Shown here: in pieces, positions 1-7,648 of the stretch
How the letters are laid out: each line of letters opens with the position of its first letter
Position numbering within the stretch: position 1 is the first letter of the stretch
Source: Desulfuromonadales bacterium
Lineage (GTDB): Bacteria; Desulfobacterota; Desulfuromonadia; Desulfuromonadales; Geopsychrobacteraceae
Assembly (NCBI GenBank): GCA_016931615.1
Contig: JAFGEL010000056.1
Coordinates: 1-64,000, forward strand
DNA length: 64,000 nucleotides
Direction: 5' to 3'
Position numbers and translations under genes: made by a program
Notes under the pieces: model-generated
Seen by the model: only the letters and a program-made list of their open reading frames with translations
Databases searched by the model: none
What the model was told of the DNA's origin: nothing

Positions 1-108
1 GAACACATGGAAGAGATTGCTTCAATAGAACCCTGTGGCAAGTCGTTCTTCTCCATGTTTTTTGATCATAAAAAATGGCAAAGCAATTTACCGCTATGTC
101 ACTGTTAA
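1..108 (+). CDS. C-terminal end of an unidentified protein (partial)
   Basis: Frame 1 is open from the window edge and stops at 106-108, inside the left arm of a very strong hairpin. The other two forward frames close early. The 35 visible residues end in Leu-Pro-Leu-Cys-His-Cys. I recognise no family. A stop placed at the terminator hairpin is what the end of a real gene would look like, but only the tail is visible. Confidence 0.35.
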   Translation, partial: EHMEEIASIEPCGKSFFSMFFDHKKWQSNLPLCHC

Positions 109-142
109 CAAGAAAGCCGCCAATTTGGCGGCTTTCTTGTTA
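106..142 (+). terminator. Strong hairpin terminator
   Basis: A perfect 16-bp stem with a 5-nt AATTT loop that begins at the stop codon of the partial gene. The outer stem is A/T-rich, so the 3' arm ends in a T-rich stretch. It could work on either strand. Confidence 0.75.
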
Positions 143-174
143 TGCGGTTATTCTGGGAAAATAATACTTATTTT

Positions 175-202
175 GTAAATAGGTATTATGTCCCCGGAAC
201 TC
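175..202. repeat. Left inverted repeat flanking the ferredoxin fragment
   Basis: GTCCCCGGAACTC at 190-202 is the exact reverse complement of 742-754. Similarity continues outward for about 14 more imperfect bases. The repeat supplies the ATG and first codons of the ferredoxin-domain reading frame. GTCCCC/GGGGAC-type ends are often seen beside REP-associated or IS200-like transposase remnants; the assignment to that class is inference. Confidence 0.5.
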
Positions 203-523
203 CACACCACGCTGATTGAGGACCGCTGCCTCGGCTGCGGCCTGTGCGTGCGCAACTGTCCAGAAGATGGAGCCATCAAGCTTGAACAGCGCCCCGAACG
301 GGTCCTGACGCCCCTTAATGGCGTCCACAAAGCAGTGGTCATGGCGGTTGAACGCGGCAAGCTCCAGAACCTGATTTTCGACAACCAGGCCCTGTTCAGC
401 CACCGCGCCCTCGCCGCGGTTTTAGGCGTCATCCTGCGCCTGCCACCGATCAAACAGGCCATGGCGACTAAGCAGATGAAATCGCGTTACCTGGAAGCCC
501 TGGTCCGGAAAGTGGATGTTTGA
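188..523 (+). pseudogene. 4Fe-4S ferredoxin-domain protein, probable 5'-truncated fragment
   Basis: The 111-residue frame has one [4Fe-4S] motif near residues 18-29 (CLGCGLCVRNCP). A basic region without further motifs follows. The sequence reads like the C-terminal end of a larger iron-sulfur protein: a single cluster followed by an 80-residue tail is atypical for a free ferredoxin. The start codon and residues 1-5 are encoded by the left inverted repeat, and an in-frame TAA lies at 176-178. The original 5' part was therefore probably lost. A terminator follows at 602-639. It could still be expressed as a short protein. Confidence 0.55.
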
Positions 524-601
524 CAGTCTTGTTTTCTCGCGCTAGATTGGCAAAGGGAAGTTGACAGAAAACCTGAAGCGGGGGGCTGATGATAAACAGG
601 C

Positions 602-639
602 AAAGGCCATCTGCTTATTACTGCGGATGGCCTTTTTTT
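602..639 (+). terminator. Rho-independent terminator
   Basis: A GGCCATC(T)GC / GC(G)GATGGCC stem is followed by seven T residues. It lies 80 bp downstream of the ferredoxin-domain fragment and probably marks the original end of that transcription unit. Confidence 0.8.
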
Positions 640-741
640 GGTTTATGCAGTCTGTCTATCCCTGTAACAACCCAGTTAAAAAATTGGCTCATTTAATTGA
701 AATCATGATGATCAGCTGCATTTTCACATATAATTAGGGAC

Positions 742-769
742 GAGTTCCGGGGACAGTATACTTATCTTT
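742..769. repeat. Right inverted repeat flanking the ferredoxin fragment
   Basis: GAGTTCCGGGGAC at 742-754 matches the inverse of 190-202, followed by an imperfect continuation. The pair brackets about 540 bp. A related GGGGACAAATACC sequence lies at 1266-1278, just before the intact FrnE gene. Confidence 0.5.
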
Positions 770-797
770 AGTGGAGAGTAGTGCTGAAATTCTTTCA

Positions 798-980
798 TCA
801 ATCACCGCTGACCAGCCTTTTGAAAGCAGCATAATCCTGAAAACCGACCAGCCCCCGCTGCCGGTAAACATGCGTCGGGACAGAGCGCACCCCAAGTAAA
901 CCCGCCCGCTGCCAATCCTCATCAACCGCAGCCGAAAAAAGTCTTTCCTCCAACATCTTGGGGGCTTCCACCTGCGTCAC
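798..980 (-). pseudogene. Truncated duplicate of the FrnE-like gene (C-terminal part)
   Basis: The last ~57 residues closely match the C-terminus of the intact FrnE-like gene at 1319-1909, including DWQRAGL, GVRSVPTH and VGFQDYAAFK. Homology stops near 970. The catalytic N-terminal half is absent, so this cannot be a working oxidoreductase. By eye the copies are roughly 85% identical in DNA, which suggests a fairly old 3'-end duplication. Confidence 0.8.
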
Positions 981-984
981 ACGG

Positions 985-1290
985 GACTGGGAACGTTAAA
1001 AATCTTCCCCCTTTGTTCCCGCTGGAGCGAAGCAAAGCCTCGGCGGAACAAGTGAGGAATGCCCGCAGACCGCAGGTCAAGTTTTGCGAGCGCGCCGAGG
1101 GTTTGCGGAGCGGAAGGGATCCGCTGTCATCGCAGACGATGGCGGACAGGGACATTGGGGTCGTTTCTTTTGCTTGCGTTTTCTTTTCGATAAAAGAAAA
1201 TGAAGCCGGTTGTCGGTCCGGGAACCGACGGTTCTCTTTGATCAGGAGCAGACAGGGGGGGACTTGGGGACAAATACCGATTTACAATAG
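985..1290. repeat. Non-coding dispersed-repeat-like segment
   Basis: About 300 bp separate the FrnE fragment from the intact gene. It contains a TTTCTTTTGC...TTTTCTTTTC pyrimidine-rich motif, a GTCGGT/ACCGAC hairpin near 1213-1230 and a terminal GGGGACAAATACC. I see no credible gene. The composition resembles repeats often found beside IS remnants, but only a genome-wide search could show that it is repeated. Confidence 0.4.
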
Positions 1291-1318
1291 GGATATTCTA
1301 TCCCCCTAAATCCCCTCA

Positions 1319-1909
1319 TCAACCACTGCTGACCAGCTTTTTAAAAGCGGCATAATCCTGAAAACCGACCAGCATCTGCTGCCGGTAAATGTGCGTCGGG
1401 ACAGAGCGCACCCCAAACAAGCCCGCCCGCTGCCAATCGTCATCAACGGCAGACGAAAAAAGCCTTTCCGCCAACACCTTCCGCGCTTCCGACAGCGGCA
1501 GATCGAGATTTTGGCAAAGATCAAGTAACACATCCTTGTGCGCGATATTCCTTCCATCAGCAAAATAGGCGTGATAAACGGCGGCCCGAAAGTTATCTCC
1601 CCGTCCCTGGAGTTCGGCCCATTTTCCCAGTTCCTGCGCCAGGCGGCTGTTATAGGTATGAATCCGCACGCCGAAGGGCAAACCAAGCTCCTGCGCTAAA
1701 GCCTGCAGCTCGGCCATGGCCCGCGGAACGTCCATCCGTCCCGAAAAAAGATCGGCCAGTTCCCGTCCGTCATCCCCGGTTTCAGGGTGCAAAGGGAAAA
1801 CCGTCCAGCGGATGTCGAGATCGAATTCCCGGCGCAGTTGTTCGATACGCACGGTACCGAAATAACACCAGGGTCAGATATAATCGTAAAAAACTTCAAG
1901 GGTTCTCAT
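1319..1909 (-). CDS. frnE: FrnE-like DsbA-family oxidoreductase, probable selenoprotein (UxxC)
   Basis: Thioredoxin-fold oxidoreductase of the FrnE branch of the DsbA family, cytosolic since no signal peptide is visible. Reading from ATG 1909 gives about 20 residues with an in-frame TGA at 1874-1876. The family's DYxCPWCYxG redox motif here reads D-Y-I-(TGA)-P-W-C-Y-F-G, so the first cysteine codon is TGA. The frame then continues to 1319 with normal FrnE features (DLDIRWTVFPLHPE, SVPTH cis-Pro loop), 196 residues in all. A stem-loop with the layout of a bacterial SECIS follows the TGA directly. A plain annotation would start at GTG 1852 and miss the active site. The alternative is a simple nonsense mutation, but the rest is intact and a substitution exactly at the redox Cys favours selenocysteine. 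Confidence 0.8.
1841..1861 (-). promoter_or_regulatory. Predicted bacterial SECIS element
   Basis: Nucleotides 13-33 after the UGA form TTCGGTAC / G-TATCGAA, an 8-bp stem with one G-U pair and a 5-nt CGTGC loop. The apical loop is 21-25 nt past the UGA and has G at its second position. This fits the known bSECIS pattern (loop about 16-37 nt downstream, G among the first loop bases). Folded by hand. Confidence 0.65.
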
Positions 1910-2035
1910 CCTGGTCAGAATACCAGAGCCCCTGAGTTCCGCGCAATCAGGCCAGTTTGTCATCAACATGGCCGACCTTCCCGCTTATTCCGGGAGTCTT
2001 CCTTTTTTCCGTTATGGATTTCCCCTGCCGTAAGT

Positions 2036-2064
2036 GCTACTATAGTGATACTTTTTCTCGGAGG
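2036..2064 (+). promoter_or_regulatory. Promoter/operator region and RBS of the toxin-antitoxin pair
   Basis: TACTAT at 2037-2042 could be a -10 element inside an imperfect repeat (AGTGC-TACTATAG-TGATACT), the kind of site Phd antitoxins bind for autorepression. A GGAGG ribosome-binding site at 2060-2064 lies 7 nt before the ATG at 2072 and fixes that start. Confidence 0.45.
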
Positions 2065-2071
2065 CTATCAC

Positions 2072-2329
2072 ATGAAGGTTGAATTGGTAACAAACCTGAA
2101 ACGCCAGGCGACAAAAATACTCGCCGAGCTTCACAGAAACAAAGAAGCAGTCCTGATTACGGAGCATGGCCAGCCCTCCGCTTATCTGGTCGATGTTAAG
2201 GATTACGAATTCATGCAGCGCAGGTTGGCGCTGCTGGAAGGATTGGCCAAAGGGGAAAGAGCCATCCTTGAAGGCAAAACGACCAACCATGCCCAGGCCA
2301 GGGAGCAGATGCGGAAGTGGCTGGAATAA
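2072..2329 (+). CDS. Phd/YefM-family antitoxin
   Basis: 85 residues. The N-terminal DNA-binding half has the usual pattern: VTNLKRQATKIL, then VLITEHGQPSAYLV, then DVKDYE. The C-terminal helical tail should wrap the toxin. The start is set by a GGAGG site. The gene overlaps the downstream ParE/RelE toxin by 13 nt, the standard antitoxin-first order, so translation is probably coupled. It likely represses its own promoter alone and with the toxin. Confidence 0.85.
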   Translation: MKVELVTNLKRQATKILAELHRNKEAVLITEHGQPSAYLVDVKDYEFMQRRLALLEGLAKGERAILEGKTTNHAQAREQMRKWLE

Positions 2330-2628
2330 TCTGGACTAACCCGGCGCTGGATCAGTTGGACGAAATCGCTGAATACATTGCCCTGGACAAACCGGATGCC
2401 GCGTCTCGCCTGGTCAAGGAAATTTTTTCCGTTGTCGATCGGCTTGAGCAATTTCCTGATTCCGGCCACCTTCCGCAGGAACTCGCGCATTCGACTTACC
2501 GTGAGCTGTACGTCAAACCCTGTCGCATTTTTTACCGACAAGAGAAAGATACAGTTTTCATCGTTCATGTCATGAGGGAGGAGAGCCAGCTGAGACGCTT
2601 CATGCTTCAGAACGAAACGAAAACCTGA
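2317..2628 (+). CDS. ParE/RelE-family toxin
   Basis: 103 residues with the ParE core: IIWTNPALDQLDEIAEYIA at the N-terminus, the DxPDAASRLVKEI helix, and a C-terminal YRELYVKPCRIFYR strand pair ending in IVHVMREESQLRR. It starts at GTG 2317 inside the end of the antitoxin gene. The family acts on gyrase or ribosome-bound mRNA; which applies here cannot be told. Position next to IS-like scars fits a mobile addiction module. Confidence 0.85.
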   Translation: MAGIIWTNPALDQLDEIAEYIALDKPDAASRLVKEIFSVVDRLEQFPDSGHLPQELAHSTYRELYVKPCRIFYRQEKDTVFIVHVMREESQLRRFMLQNETKT

Positions 2629-2660
2629 ATCCCGAATAAAAAAATAGAGGTTATTCACTC

Positions 2661-3593
2661 ATGGAAACTCAAATCTCCAAAAGTCAAAAGGTCGCGATCC
2701 TGGGACTGGGTGCCGTCGGCGCTTTCTTTGCCGAGCGTTTTCTCGCCACGGATCACATCGAAACCTGTGTCGTGGCCGACGACGAGCGTTATGAACGCCT
2801 GAAAAGGGTAGGAATCCTCATCAACGGGCGACCGCTCATACCACCGCTGATCCGCCCGGACGAAAAGACGTCCCCGGCTGACCTGGTAATCGTCACGCTC
2901 AAGCACCAGCACCTGGATGCCGCCCTGCCCGACCTGCGTAACCTGGTTGGCGAAGAGACAACTATCGTCTCGTTCATGAACGGCCTCGACAGCGAAGCGA
3001 TGATCGGTGAAGTGTACGGCGCGGAGAAGGTTCTTTACGGCATTTCCGTGGGCATCGATTCGGTGCGGGAAAACAATGACATCCGCTTCTGCAACCCCGG
3101 CCGCCACATCTTCGGCGCAGCCGACAACAGTCAGCACAGCAAACGGGTCACCCAGGTCGCCGAGCTGTTTACCCGGGCCGAAATCCCGCACGAAATCCCC
3201 ACTGATATGATCCGCACCCTGTGGTGGAAATTCATGATCAATGTCGGCATGAACCAGGCTTCAGCAGTGATGCGCGCCCCTTACGGTGTCTTTCAGACAT
3301 TTATTGAAGCTCAGGAACTGATGAAGGCCCTGATGCTTGAAGTCATCACCCTGGCGCAAGCGGCCGGCATTGATCTCAGCCTGAAGGACCTTGATAACTG
3401 GTACCCGGTCTTACATTCCCTTTCACCCGATGGAAAAACGTCGATGCTCCAGGATGTCGAAGCCGGTCGAAAAACCGAGCTGGACATTTTCGGCGGCAAG
3501 GTTTTGGAATTGGGCAAAACTTACAAGGTTGCAACTCCGATCAACTGGACCATCGTTCAACTCATCAAGGTTCTTGAGCAATCAGGGGCCTGA
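2661..3593 (+). CDS. panE: Ketopantoate reductase (ApbA/PanE) family protein
   Basis: 310 residues, near the usual family length. The N-terminal Rossmann motif is VAILGLGAVGAFFAERF (residues ~11-27). SFMNGLDSE corresponds to the conserved N-G segment, and the C-terminal helical domain contains WWKFMINVGMNQASA and the catalytic-region Lys. PanE uses NADPH to reduce 2-dehydropantoate to pantoate on the way to coenzyme A. Many ApbA/PanE homologues act on other 2-oxoacids, and no pantothenate gene is nearby, so the substrate is uncertain. Confidence 0.75.
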   Translation: METQISKSQKVAILGLGAVGAFFAERFLATDHIETCVVADDERYERLKRVGILINGRPLIPPLIRPDEKTSPADLVIVTLKHQHLDAALPDLRNLVGEETTIVSFMNGLDSEAMIGEVYGAEKVLYGISVGIDSVRENNDIRFCNPGRHIFGAADNSQHSKRVTQVAELFTRAEIPHEIPTDMIRTLWWKFMINVGMNQASAVMRAPYGVFQTFIEAQELMKALMLEVITLAQAAGIDLSLKDLDNWYPVLHSLSPDGKTSMLQDVEAGRKTELDIFGGKVLELGKTYKVATPINWTIVQLIKVLEQSGA

Positions 3594-3627
3594 CAACTTC
3601 CTGAAACATGTCATAAAAATAATAGGT

Positions 3628-3633
3628 TATACT
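3628..3633 (+). promoter_or_regulatory. Putative -10 element of the ABC exporter operon
   Basis: TATACT lies in the gap between panE and the exporter operon. No clear -35 hexamer is visible. A start near 3640 would give a leader of about 140 nt containing the stem-loops at 3646-3695. Confidence 0.35.
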
Positions 3634-3645
3634 GTAAAGGGAGAC

Positions 3646-3695
3646 ATCCCGCAGCCGAAAACAGGTGAAAAAGGCTTCACCTCAAAGGGCGGGAT
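3646..3695 (+). promoter_or_regulatory. Nested stem-loop leader before the ABC exporter operon
   Basis: ATCCCGC (3646-3652) pairs with GCGGGAT (3689-3695), enclosing a second perfect stem, AGGTGAA (3663-3669) with TTCACCT (3676-3682). The stretch sits in the non-coding leader about 85 nt before the first ATG. I matched it to no riboswitch class. It may be a regulatory leader or a binding site for a dimeric regulator. Confidence 0.45.
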
Positions 3696-3778
3696 TGATT
3701 GCGCCGCGATCGCTCGGACCAGGAGTGAAAAAACACCCGGCAATTAGAGTGCAGAGTAAAACCCCAGGAACTTAAAAC

Positions 3779-4777
3779 ATGAAAAAGATATTTTTCGTCG
3801 TTCTCATTATCCTGTTGATAGCCGTACTTGCCGGAGCCTTGTTGCGGCAGACACAAGGACTGACAAACGAGAACGGAACATTGACTCTCTACGGCAATGT
3901 GGAAGTTCGCGACGCTTTGCTTGCATTCAACGAGCAGGAACTGGTTGCCGAAGTCCTGGTTGAAGAAGGCGATTCGGTCCAGGCCGGGCAGGTTCTGGCC
4001 AGATTGCGTTCTCAGCAGCTCAACAGCCGGCTGGCTGAGGCCCGGGCGCTTTTTGCAGCCCAGACCCAGGCCCTGCGACGCCTTGAAAATGGCGCCCGCC
4101 CCCAGGAGATCGCCCAGTCCCGGGCGGAAGTTGAGGCCGCTGAAGTCAGAGTCGCTAACGCCGGGACAAATCTGCAACGATTGAAAGAAACCGCGACCAT
4201 CGGAGCCACCAGCCAGCAAACCCTTGATGACGCCCGGGCGCAATTTAATATTGAATCGGCGCAATTAAAAGTCGCCCGCCAAAAGCTCGCTCTGCTGCTT
4301 GAAGGCTCCCGCGAAGAAGATATCAAACAGGCCCGGGCCCAGTTGGAGGCGAATCGCCAATTGGTGACGCTCCTTGAAGCACGGCTTGAAGACACCACTC
4401 TCAAGGCCCCGGACCAGGGAATTATTCAAAGCCGGATTATCGAACCGGGAGAAATGGCAGGCCCGACCCGCCCGGCTTTTATCCTGGCAAAAACCGACCC
4501 GAAATGGGTCCGCGCCTATGTACCGGAACCCAGCCTCGGCTCGGTCAAAGAAGGAATGCAGGCTAAGGTTTTCAGTGACACCTGGCCGGACAGGGCTTTT
4601 CCTGGGCAGGTCGGCTTTATCTCGCCGACCGCTGAATTCACTCCCAAAACGGTGGAGACGACAGACCTGAGAACAAAACTGGTCTACGAGATCCGCGTTT
4701 ATGTCGCCGACCCGGAGAATGAACTGCGCCTCGGCATGCCGGTCACCGTCAAGTTTACCGATGAGCCCTCAGAATAG
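3779..4777 (+). CDS. HlyD-family periplasmic adaptor of an ABC exporter (YbhG-like)
   Basis: 332 residues. Residues 1-25 form an N-terminal membrane anchor or signal (KKIFFVVLIILLIAVLAGALL). A lipoyl-like half (VLVEEGDSVQAGQVLARL) and a long coiled-coil hairpin of about 130 residues rich in Ala/Arg/Glu/Gln follow, then a second lipoyl half and a beta-barrel (LKAPDQGIIQSRIIEPGEM). It is the membrane-fusion partner linking the inner-membrane ABC pump to an outer-membrane channel. It is first in a four-gene operon and its end overlaps the ATPase gene by 17 nt. No TolC gene is present here. Confidence 0.85.
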   Translation: MKKIFFVVLIILLIAVLAGALLRQTQGLTNENGTLTLYGNVEVRDALLAFNEQELVAEVLVEEGDSVQAGQVLARLRSQQLNSRLAEARALFAAQTQALRRLENGARPQEIAQSRAEVEAAEVRVANAGTNLQRLKETATIGATSQQTLDDARAQFNIESAQLKVARQKLALLLEGSREEDIKQARAQLEANRQLVTLLEARLEDTTLKAPDQGIIQSRIIEPGEMAGPTRPAFILAKTDPKWVRAYVPEPSLGSVKEGMQAKVFSDTWPDRAFPGQVGFISPTAEFTPKTVETTDLRTKLVYEIRVYVADPENELRLGMPVTVKFTDEPSE

Positions 4778-6518
4778 CGACAACCACGTTCTCCAGGCAC
4801 AGGGGTTGTGCAAGGATTTCCCCCGAAAAGGGCAAGCCCCGACCCAGGCCCTGATAGATGTCTCCCTGGCCGTACAAGCCGGAATGATCACCGGCCTGGT
4901 CGGCTCCGATGGTGCCGGCAAAACCACCCTGCTGCGCCTGGCGGCAGGGCTGCTGTTACCGACACGGGGACAGATCAGGGTGCTGAATCTGGACTGCGCC
5001 CATCAGTCGATTGAGATTCAGAGCCGGGTCGGTTATATGCCTCAGCAGTTCGGCCTTTATCAGGATCTCACGGTTCAGGAAAATCTGGATCTTTTTGCCG
5101 ACCTTCAGGGCGTTCCCAAAAACATCCGTCCGCAACGTTATGCCCGGCTGCTTGAGATGACCGATCTTGCTCCTTTCACAGGCCGCAGGGCCGGGAAGTT
5201 GTCAGGCGGCATGAAACAGAAACTCGGCCTCGCCTGTGCCCTGATCAAATCACCGCAAATGCTGCTCCTCGACGAACCCACCGTGGGGGTCGACCCGGTT
5301 TCGCGTCGGGACCTCTGGGATATCGTTGCTCAGCTGGTCAGCGAGGACGGCATCGGGGTGCTGATTGCGACCTCTTATCTCGATGAGGCAGATCGCTGCC
5401 ACAGGCTGGTTGTGCTCCAGAACGGCAAAGTCCTGGCTCAGGGGAATCCTGAAGAATTTCATGAAAAAGTCCGCGGCCGGGTTTACCGCTTTACCCCGAA
5501 CCGACCGGAAGAAATCCGCCTACTGCAAGCCACTCTTGCCGCCAGGAACGATGTGCTGGACGCGGCCATCCGGTCCGGACGGGTCCGTTGCGTCATCAAC
5601 AGCGTTTCAGCGTCAGAATTGCTCCCGAAAACTGACTTTAAACAGATTGAAAGTTGCGAACCGAATTTTGAAGATGCTTTTATGGCTCTGGCGCCTCATC
5701 CACGGGTTGAGTTTTTGCCTGACCAGACAAATGAAAAACCGCAAGTTGCACAGGACATCGTGGTCAAGGCGCGAAATCTGAAAAAAACCTTCGGTGATTT
5801 CACAGCGGTCAGCGGTATTAATTTTGACGTTCAGCGCGGCCGGATTTTCGGGCTCCTCGGGCCCAACGGTGCGGGCAAAACGACCACCTTCAGGATGCTC
5901 TGCGGGCTGACCAGTGTCAGCGATGGAGAGATCAGCGTCGCCGGTCACAACCTGCGCCGTTCGCGAGCCAGGGCCCGCGCCGATCTGGGTTACATGGCCC
6001 AGGCGTTTTCCCTCTATCGGCAGCTGAGCGTCCACAGCAACCTGGAATTCTACGGCAGATCCTACGGGCTTCACGGCAAACGCCTGGAGCAACGCATTGA
6101 CTGGGCCCTGGATGAATTCGAATTGCGCGAGCGCCGGAATCTACCGGCCGGTGATCTGCCGGGGGGCTTCAAACAACGTCTGGCGATGGCAACAGCCATG
6201 CTTCACGAACCGGCCATTCTTTTTCTTGATGAACCGACCTCGGGCGCAGACCCGCTTGCCAGACGTGAATTCTGGTTGAGGATCAATGGCTTTGCCCAAC
6301 AGGGCGTCACCGTCATCGTCACCACGCATTTCATGGAAGAAGCTGAGTATTGTGATCACCTGATGATCATGTCGCATGGAACCGACCTGGCCCAGGGAAC
6401 ACCGGACGCAATACGCCAACTGGCCCGCACACCGGACACCCCCGATCCGACCATTGAAGATGCATTTATCGCCCTGGCTGAAGGACGGACCATGAACCTT
6501 TCGGGGAAGGCCTCATGA
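4761..6518 (+). CDS. Duplicated ABC exporter ATPase (YbhF-like)
   Basis: 585 residues from ATG 4761, chosen because the next residues lead directly into the first ABC domain; it lies inside the adaptor's 3' end. There are two full nucleotide-binding domains. The first has Walker A GSDGAGKTT, signature LSGGMKQKLGLA and Walker B LLLDEPTVGVDP. The second has GPNGAGKTT, a variant signature LPGGFKQRLAMA and LFLDEPTSGADP. Both carry the H-loop region. The tandem layout matches YbhF-type pumps that work with two different ABC-2 permeases, encoded next. Confidence 0.9.
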   Translation: MSPQNSDNHVLQAQGLCKDFPRKGQAPTQALIDVSLAVQAGMITGLVGSDGAGKTTLLRLAAGLLLPTRGQIRVLNLDCAHQSIEIQSRVGYMPQQFGLYQDLTVQENLDLFADLQGVPKNIRPQRYARLLEMTDLAPFTGRRAGKLSGGMKQKLGLACALIKSPQMLLLDEPTVGVDPVSRRDLWDIVAQLVSEDGIGVLIATSYLDEADRCHRLVVLQNGKVLAQGNPEEFHEKVRGRVYRFTPNRPEEIRLLQATLAARNDVLDAAIRSGRVRCVINSVSASELLPKTDFKQIESCEPNFEDAFMALAPHPRVEFLPDQTNEKPQVAQDIVVKARNLKKTFGDFTAVSGINFDVQRGRIFGLLGPNGAGKTTTFRMLCGLTSVSDGEISVAGHNLRRSRARARADLGYMAQAFSLYRQLSVHSNLEFYGRSYGLHGKRLEQRIDWALDEFELRERRNLPAGDLPGGFKQRLAMATAMLHEPAILFLDEPTSGADPLARREFWLRINGFAQQGVTVIVTTHFMEEAEYCDHLMIMSHGTDLAQGTPDAIRQLARTPDTPDPTIEDAFIALAEGRTMNLSGKAS

Positions 6519-7645
6519 CAATGAACGGCTCGTTCCTCATGCGGCTGCGCGGCCTGTTGCGCAAGGAATATTTACAGATCATCCGTGACCCGAGCAGTAT
6601 CCTGCTGGCACTGGTCATGCCGCTGATCATGCTCTTTCTGTTCGGTTACGGCGTTTCCCTGAACCCGACCCGGATTCAGGTGGCGATCGTTACCACCGAG
6701 TCGAGCCCCGCCGTCAATGACCTGGTCGCCCGCTTTGAACTCTCCCCCTATTTTGCCCCGCTGTTCGTCACCTCGGCCAACGAGGCCCAAAAACTGGTCA
6801 GCAACGGCGAAGTTGACGGCTTCATCAATATTCGTGACGGCTTCACCCGGGATCTGGTGAAAACCGGGCAGGCACCGGTCCAGGTGATCGTCAACGGCAT
6901 CGACGCCAACCGTGCCCGGCTGATCGCCGGATATGCCCGCGGGGCGATTGAAAAGTGGCGTGAGCTCCGCCGAGCCCGTGGCGAGCAGGCGGCCTACGCC
7001 GGCGTGCAGATCGCATCGCGGATACGCTTCAACGAGTCGAATGAAAGCCGCTTCTTCCTGGTTCCGGGACTGATTGCGTTGATCATGACCCTGATCGGGA
7101 CCCTGCTGACCGCTCTGGTGATTGCCCGGGAGTGGGAACGCGGCACCATGGAAGCTATTCTTGTAACCCCTTTGCGCCTGCATGAACTGCTGCTTGGCAA
7201 ACTGATCCCTTATTATATTCTCGGCATGCTCGGCATGCTCATCTCAGTGGCCGGAGGGCTCTGGATCTTCAACGTTCCCCTGCGCGGCTCATTTTCCCTT
7301 CTCTTCCTGATGAGTTCTCTGTTCCTCATCGCGTCCCTCGGGTTCGGACTGGCAATCTCAGCGGCGGTGCGGGCCCAGTTCGTAGCGGCTCAGATCGCTA
7401 TCCTGGCAGGTTTTTTACCGGCGTTTTTCCTGTCCGGAATGCTTTTTGACCTGGAAAGTACGCCCCGCGTCATTCAGTGGGTCAGCCATATCATCCCGGC
7501 GCGGCATTTTGTTGCGATCAGCCATACCCTGTTCCTGGCCGGCAATATAACTTCGGTCCTCTGGCCGGCAGCGGCTGCTCTGACGGTCATGGCTGCCGTA
7601 CTGCTGCTGATCGTGCGGCGCAAGCTCAGTAAACGCCTGGAGTAA
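6515..7645 (+). CDS. ABC-2 type exporter permease (YbhS-like)
   Basis: 376 residues. An N-terminal membrane helix (LALVMPLIMLFLFGYGVSL) is followed by a periplasmic domain of ~140 residues and five C-terminal helices with LVIAREWERGTMEAILVTPL, the usual ABC-2 signature. It overlaps the ATPase gene by 4 nt. Probably forms a heterodimeric pore with the next gene product. YbhFSR-like pumps have been linked to drug or cation efflux; the substrate here cannot be read from the sequence. Confidence 0.88.
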   Translation: MTMNGSFLMRLRGLLRKEYLQIIRDPSSILLALVMPLIMLFLFGYGVSLNPTRIQVAIVTTESSPAVNDLVARFELSPYFAPLFVTSANEAQKLVSNGEVDGFINIRDGFTRDLVKTGQAPVQVIVNGIDANRARLIAGYARGAIEKWRELRRARGEQAAYAGVQIASRIRFNESNESRFFLVPGLIALIMTLIGTLLTALVIAREWERGTMEAILVTPLRLHELLLGKLIPYYILGMLGMLISVAGGLWIFNVPLRGSFSLLFLMSSLFLIASLGFGLAISAAVRAQFVAAQIAILAGFLPAFFLSGMLFDLESTPRVIQWVSHIIPARHFVAISHTLFLAGNITSVLWPAAAALTVMAAVLLLIVRRKLSKRLE

Positions 7646-7648
7646 GGC

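Noticed and set aside
1013-1309. 98-codon frame in the segment between the FrnE copies
   Set aside because: The sequence has the look of a dispersed non-coding repeat, and the predicted peptide has no family features.
1696-1899. 67-codon frame covering the N-terminus of the FrnE-like gene in another frame (apparent frameshift)
   Set aside because: The family motif reads through in the FrnE frame with only the TGA; no frameshift is needed.
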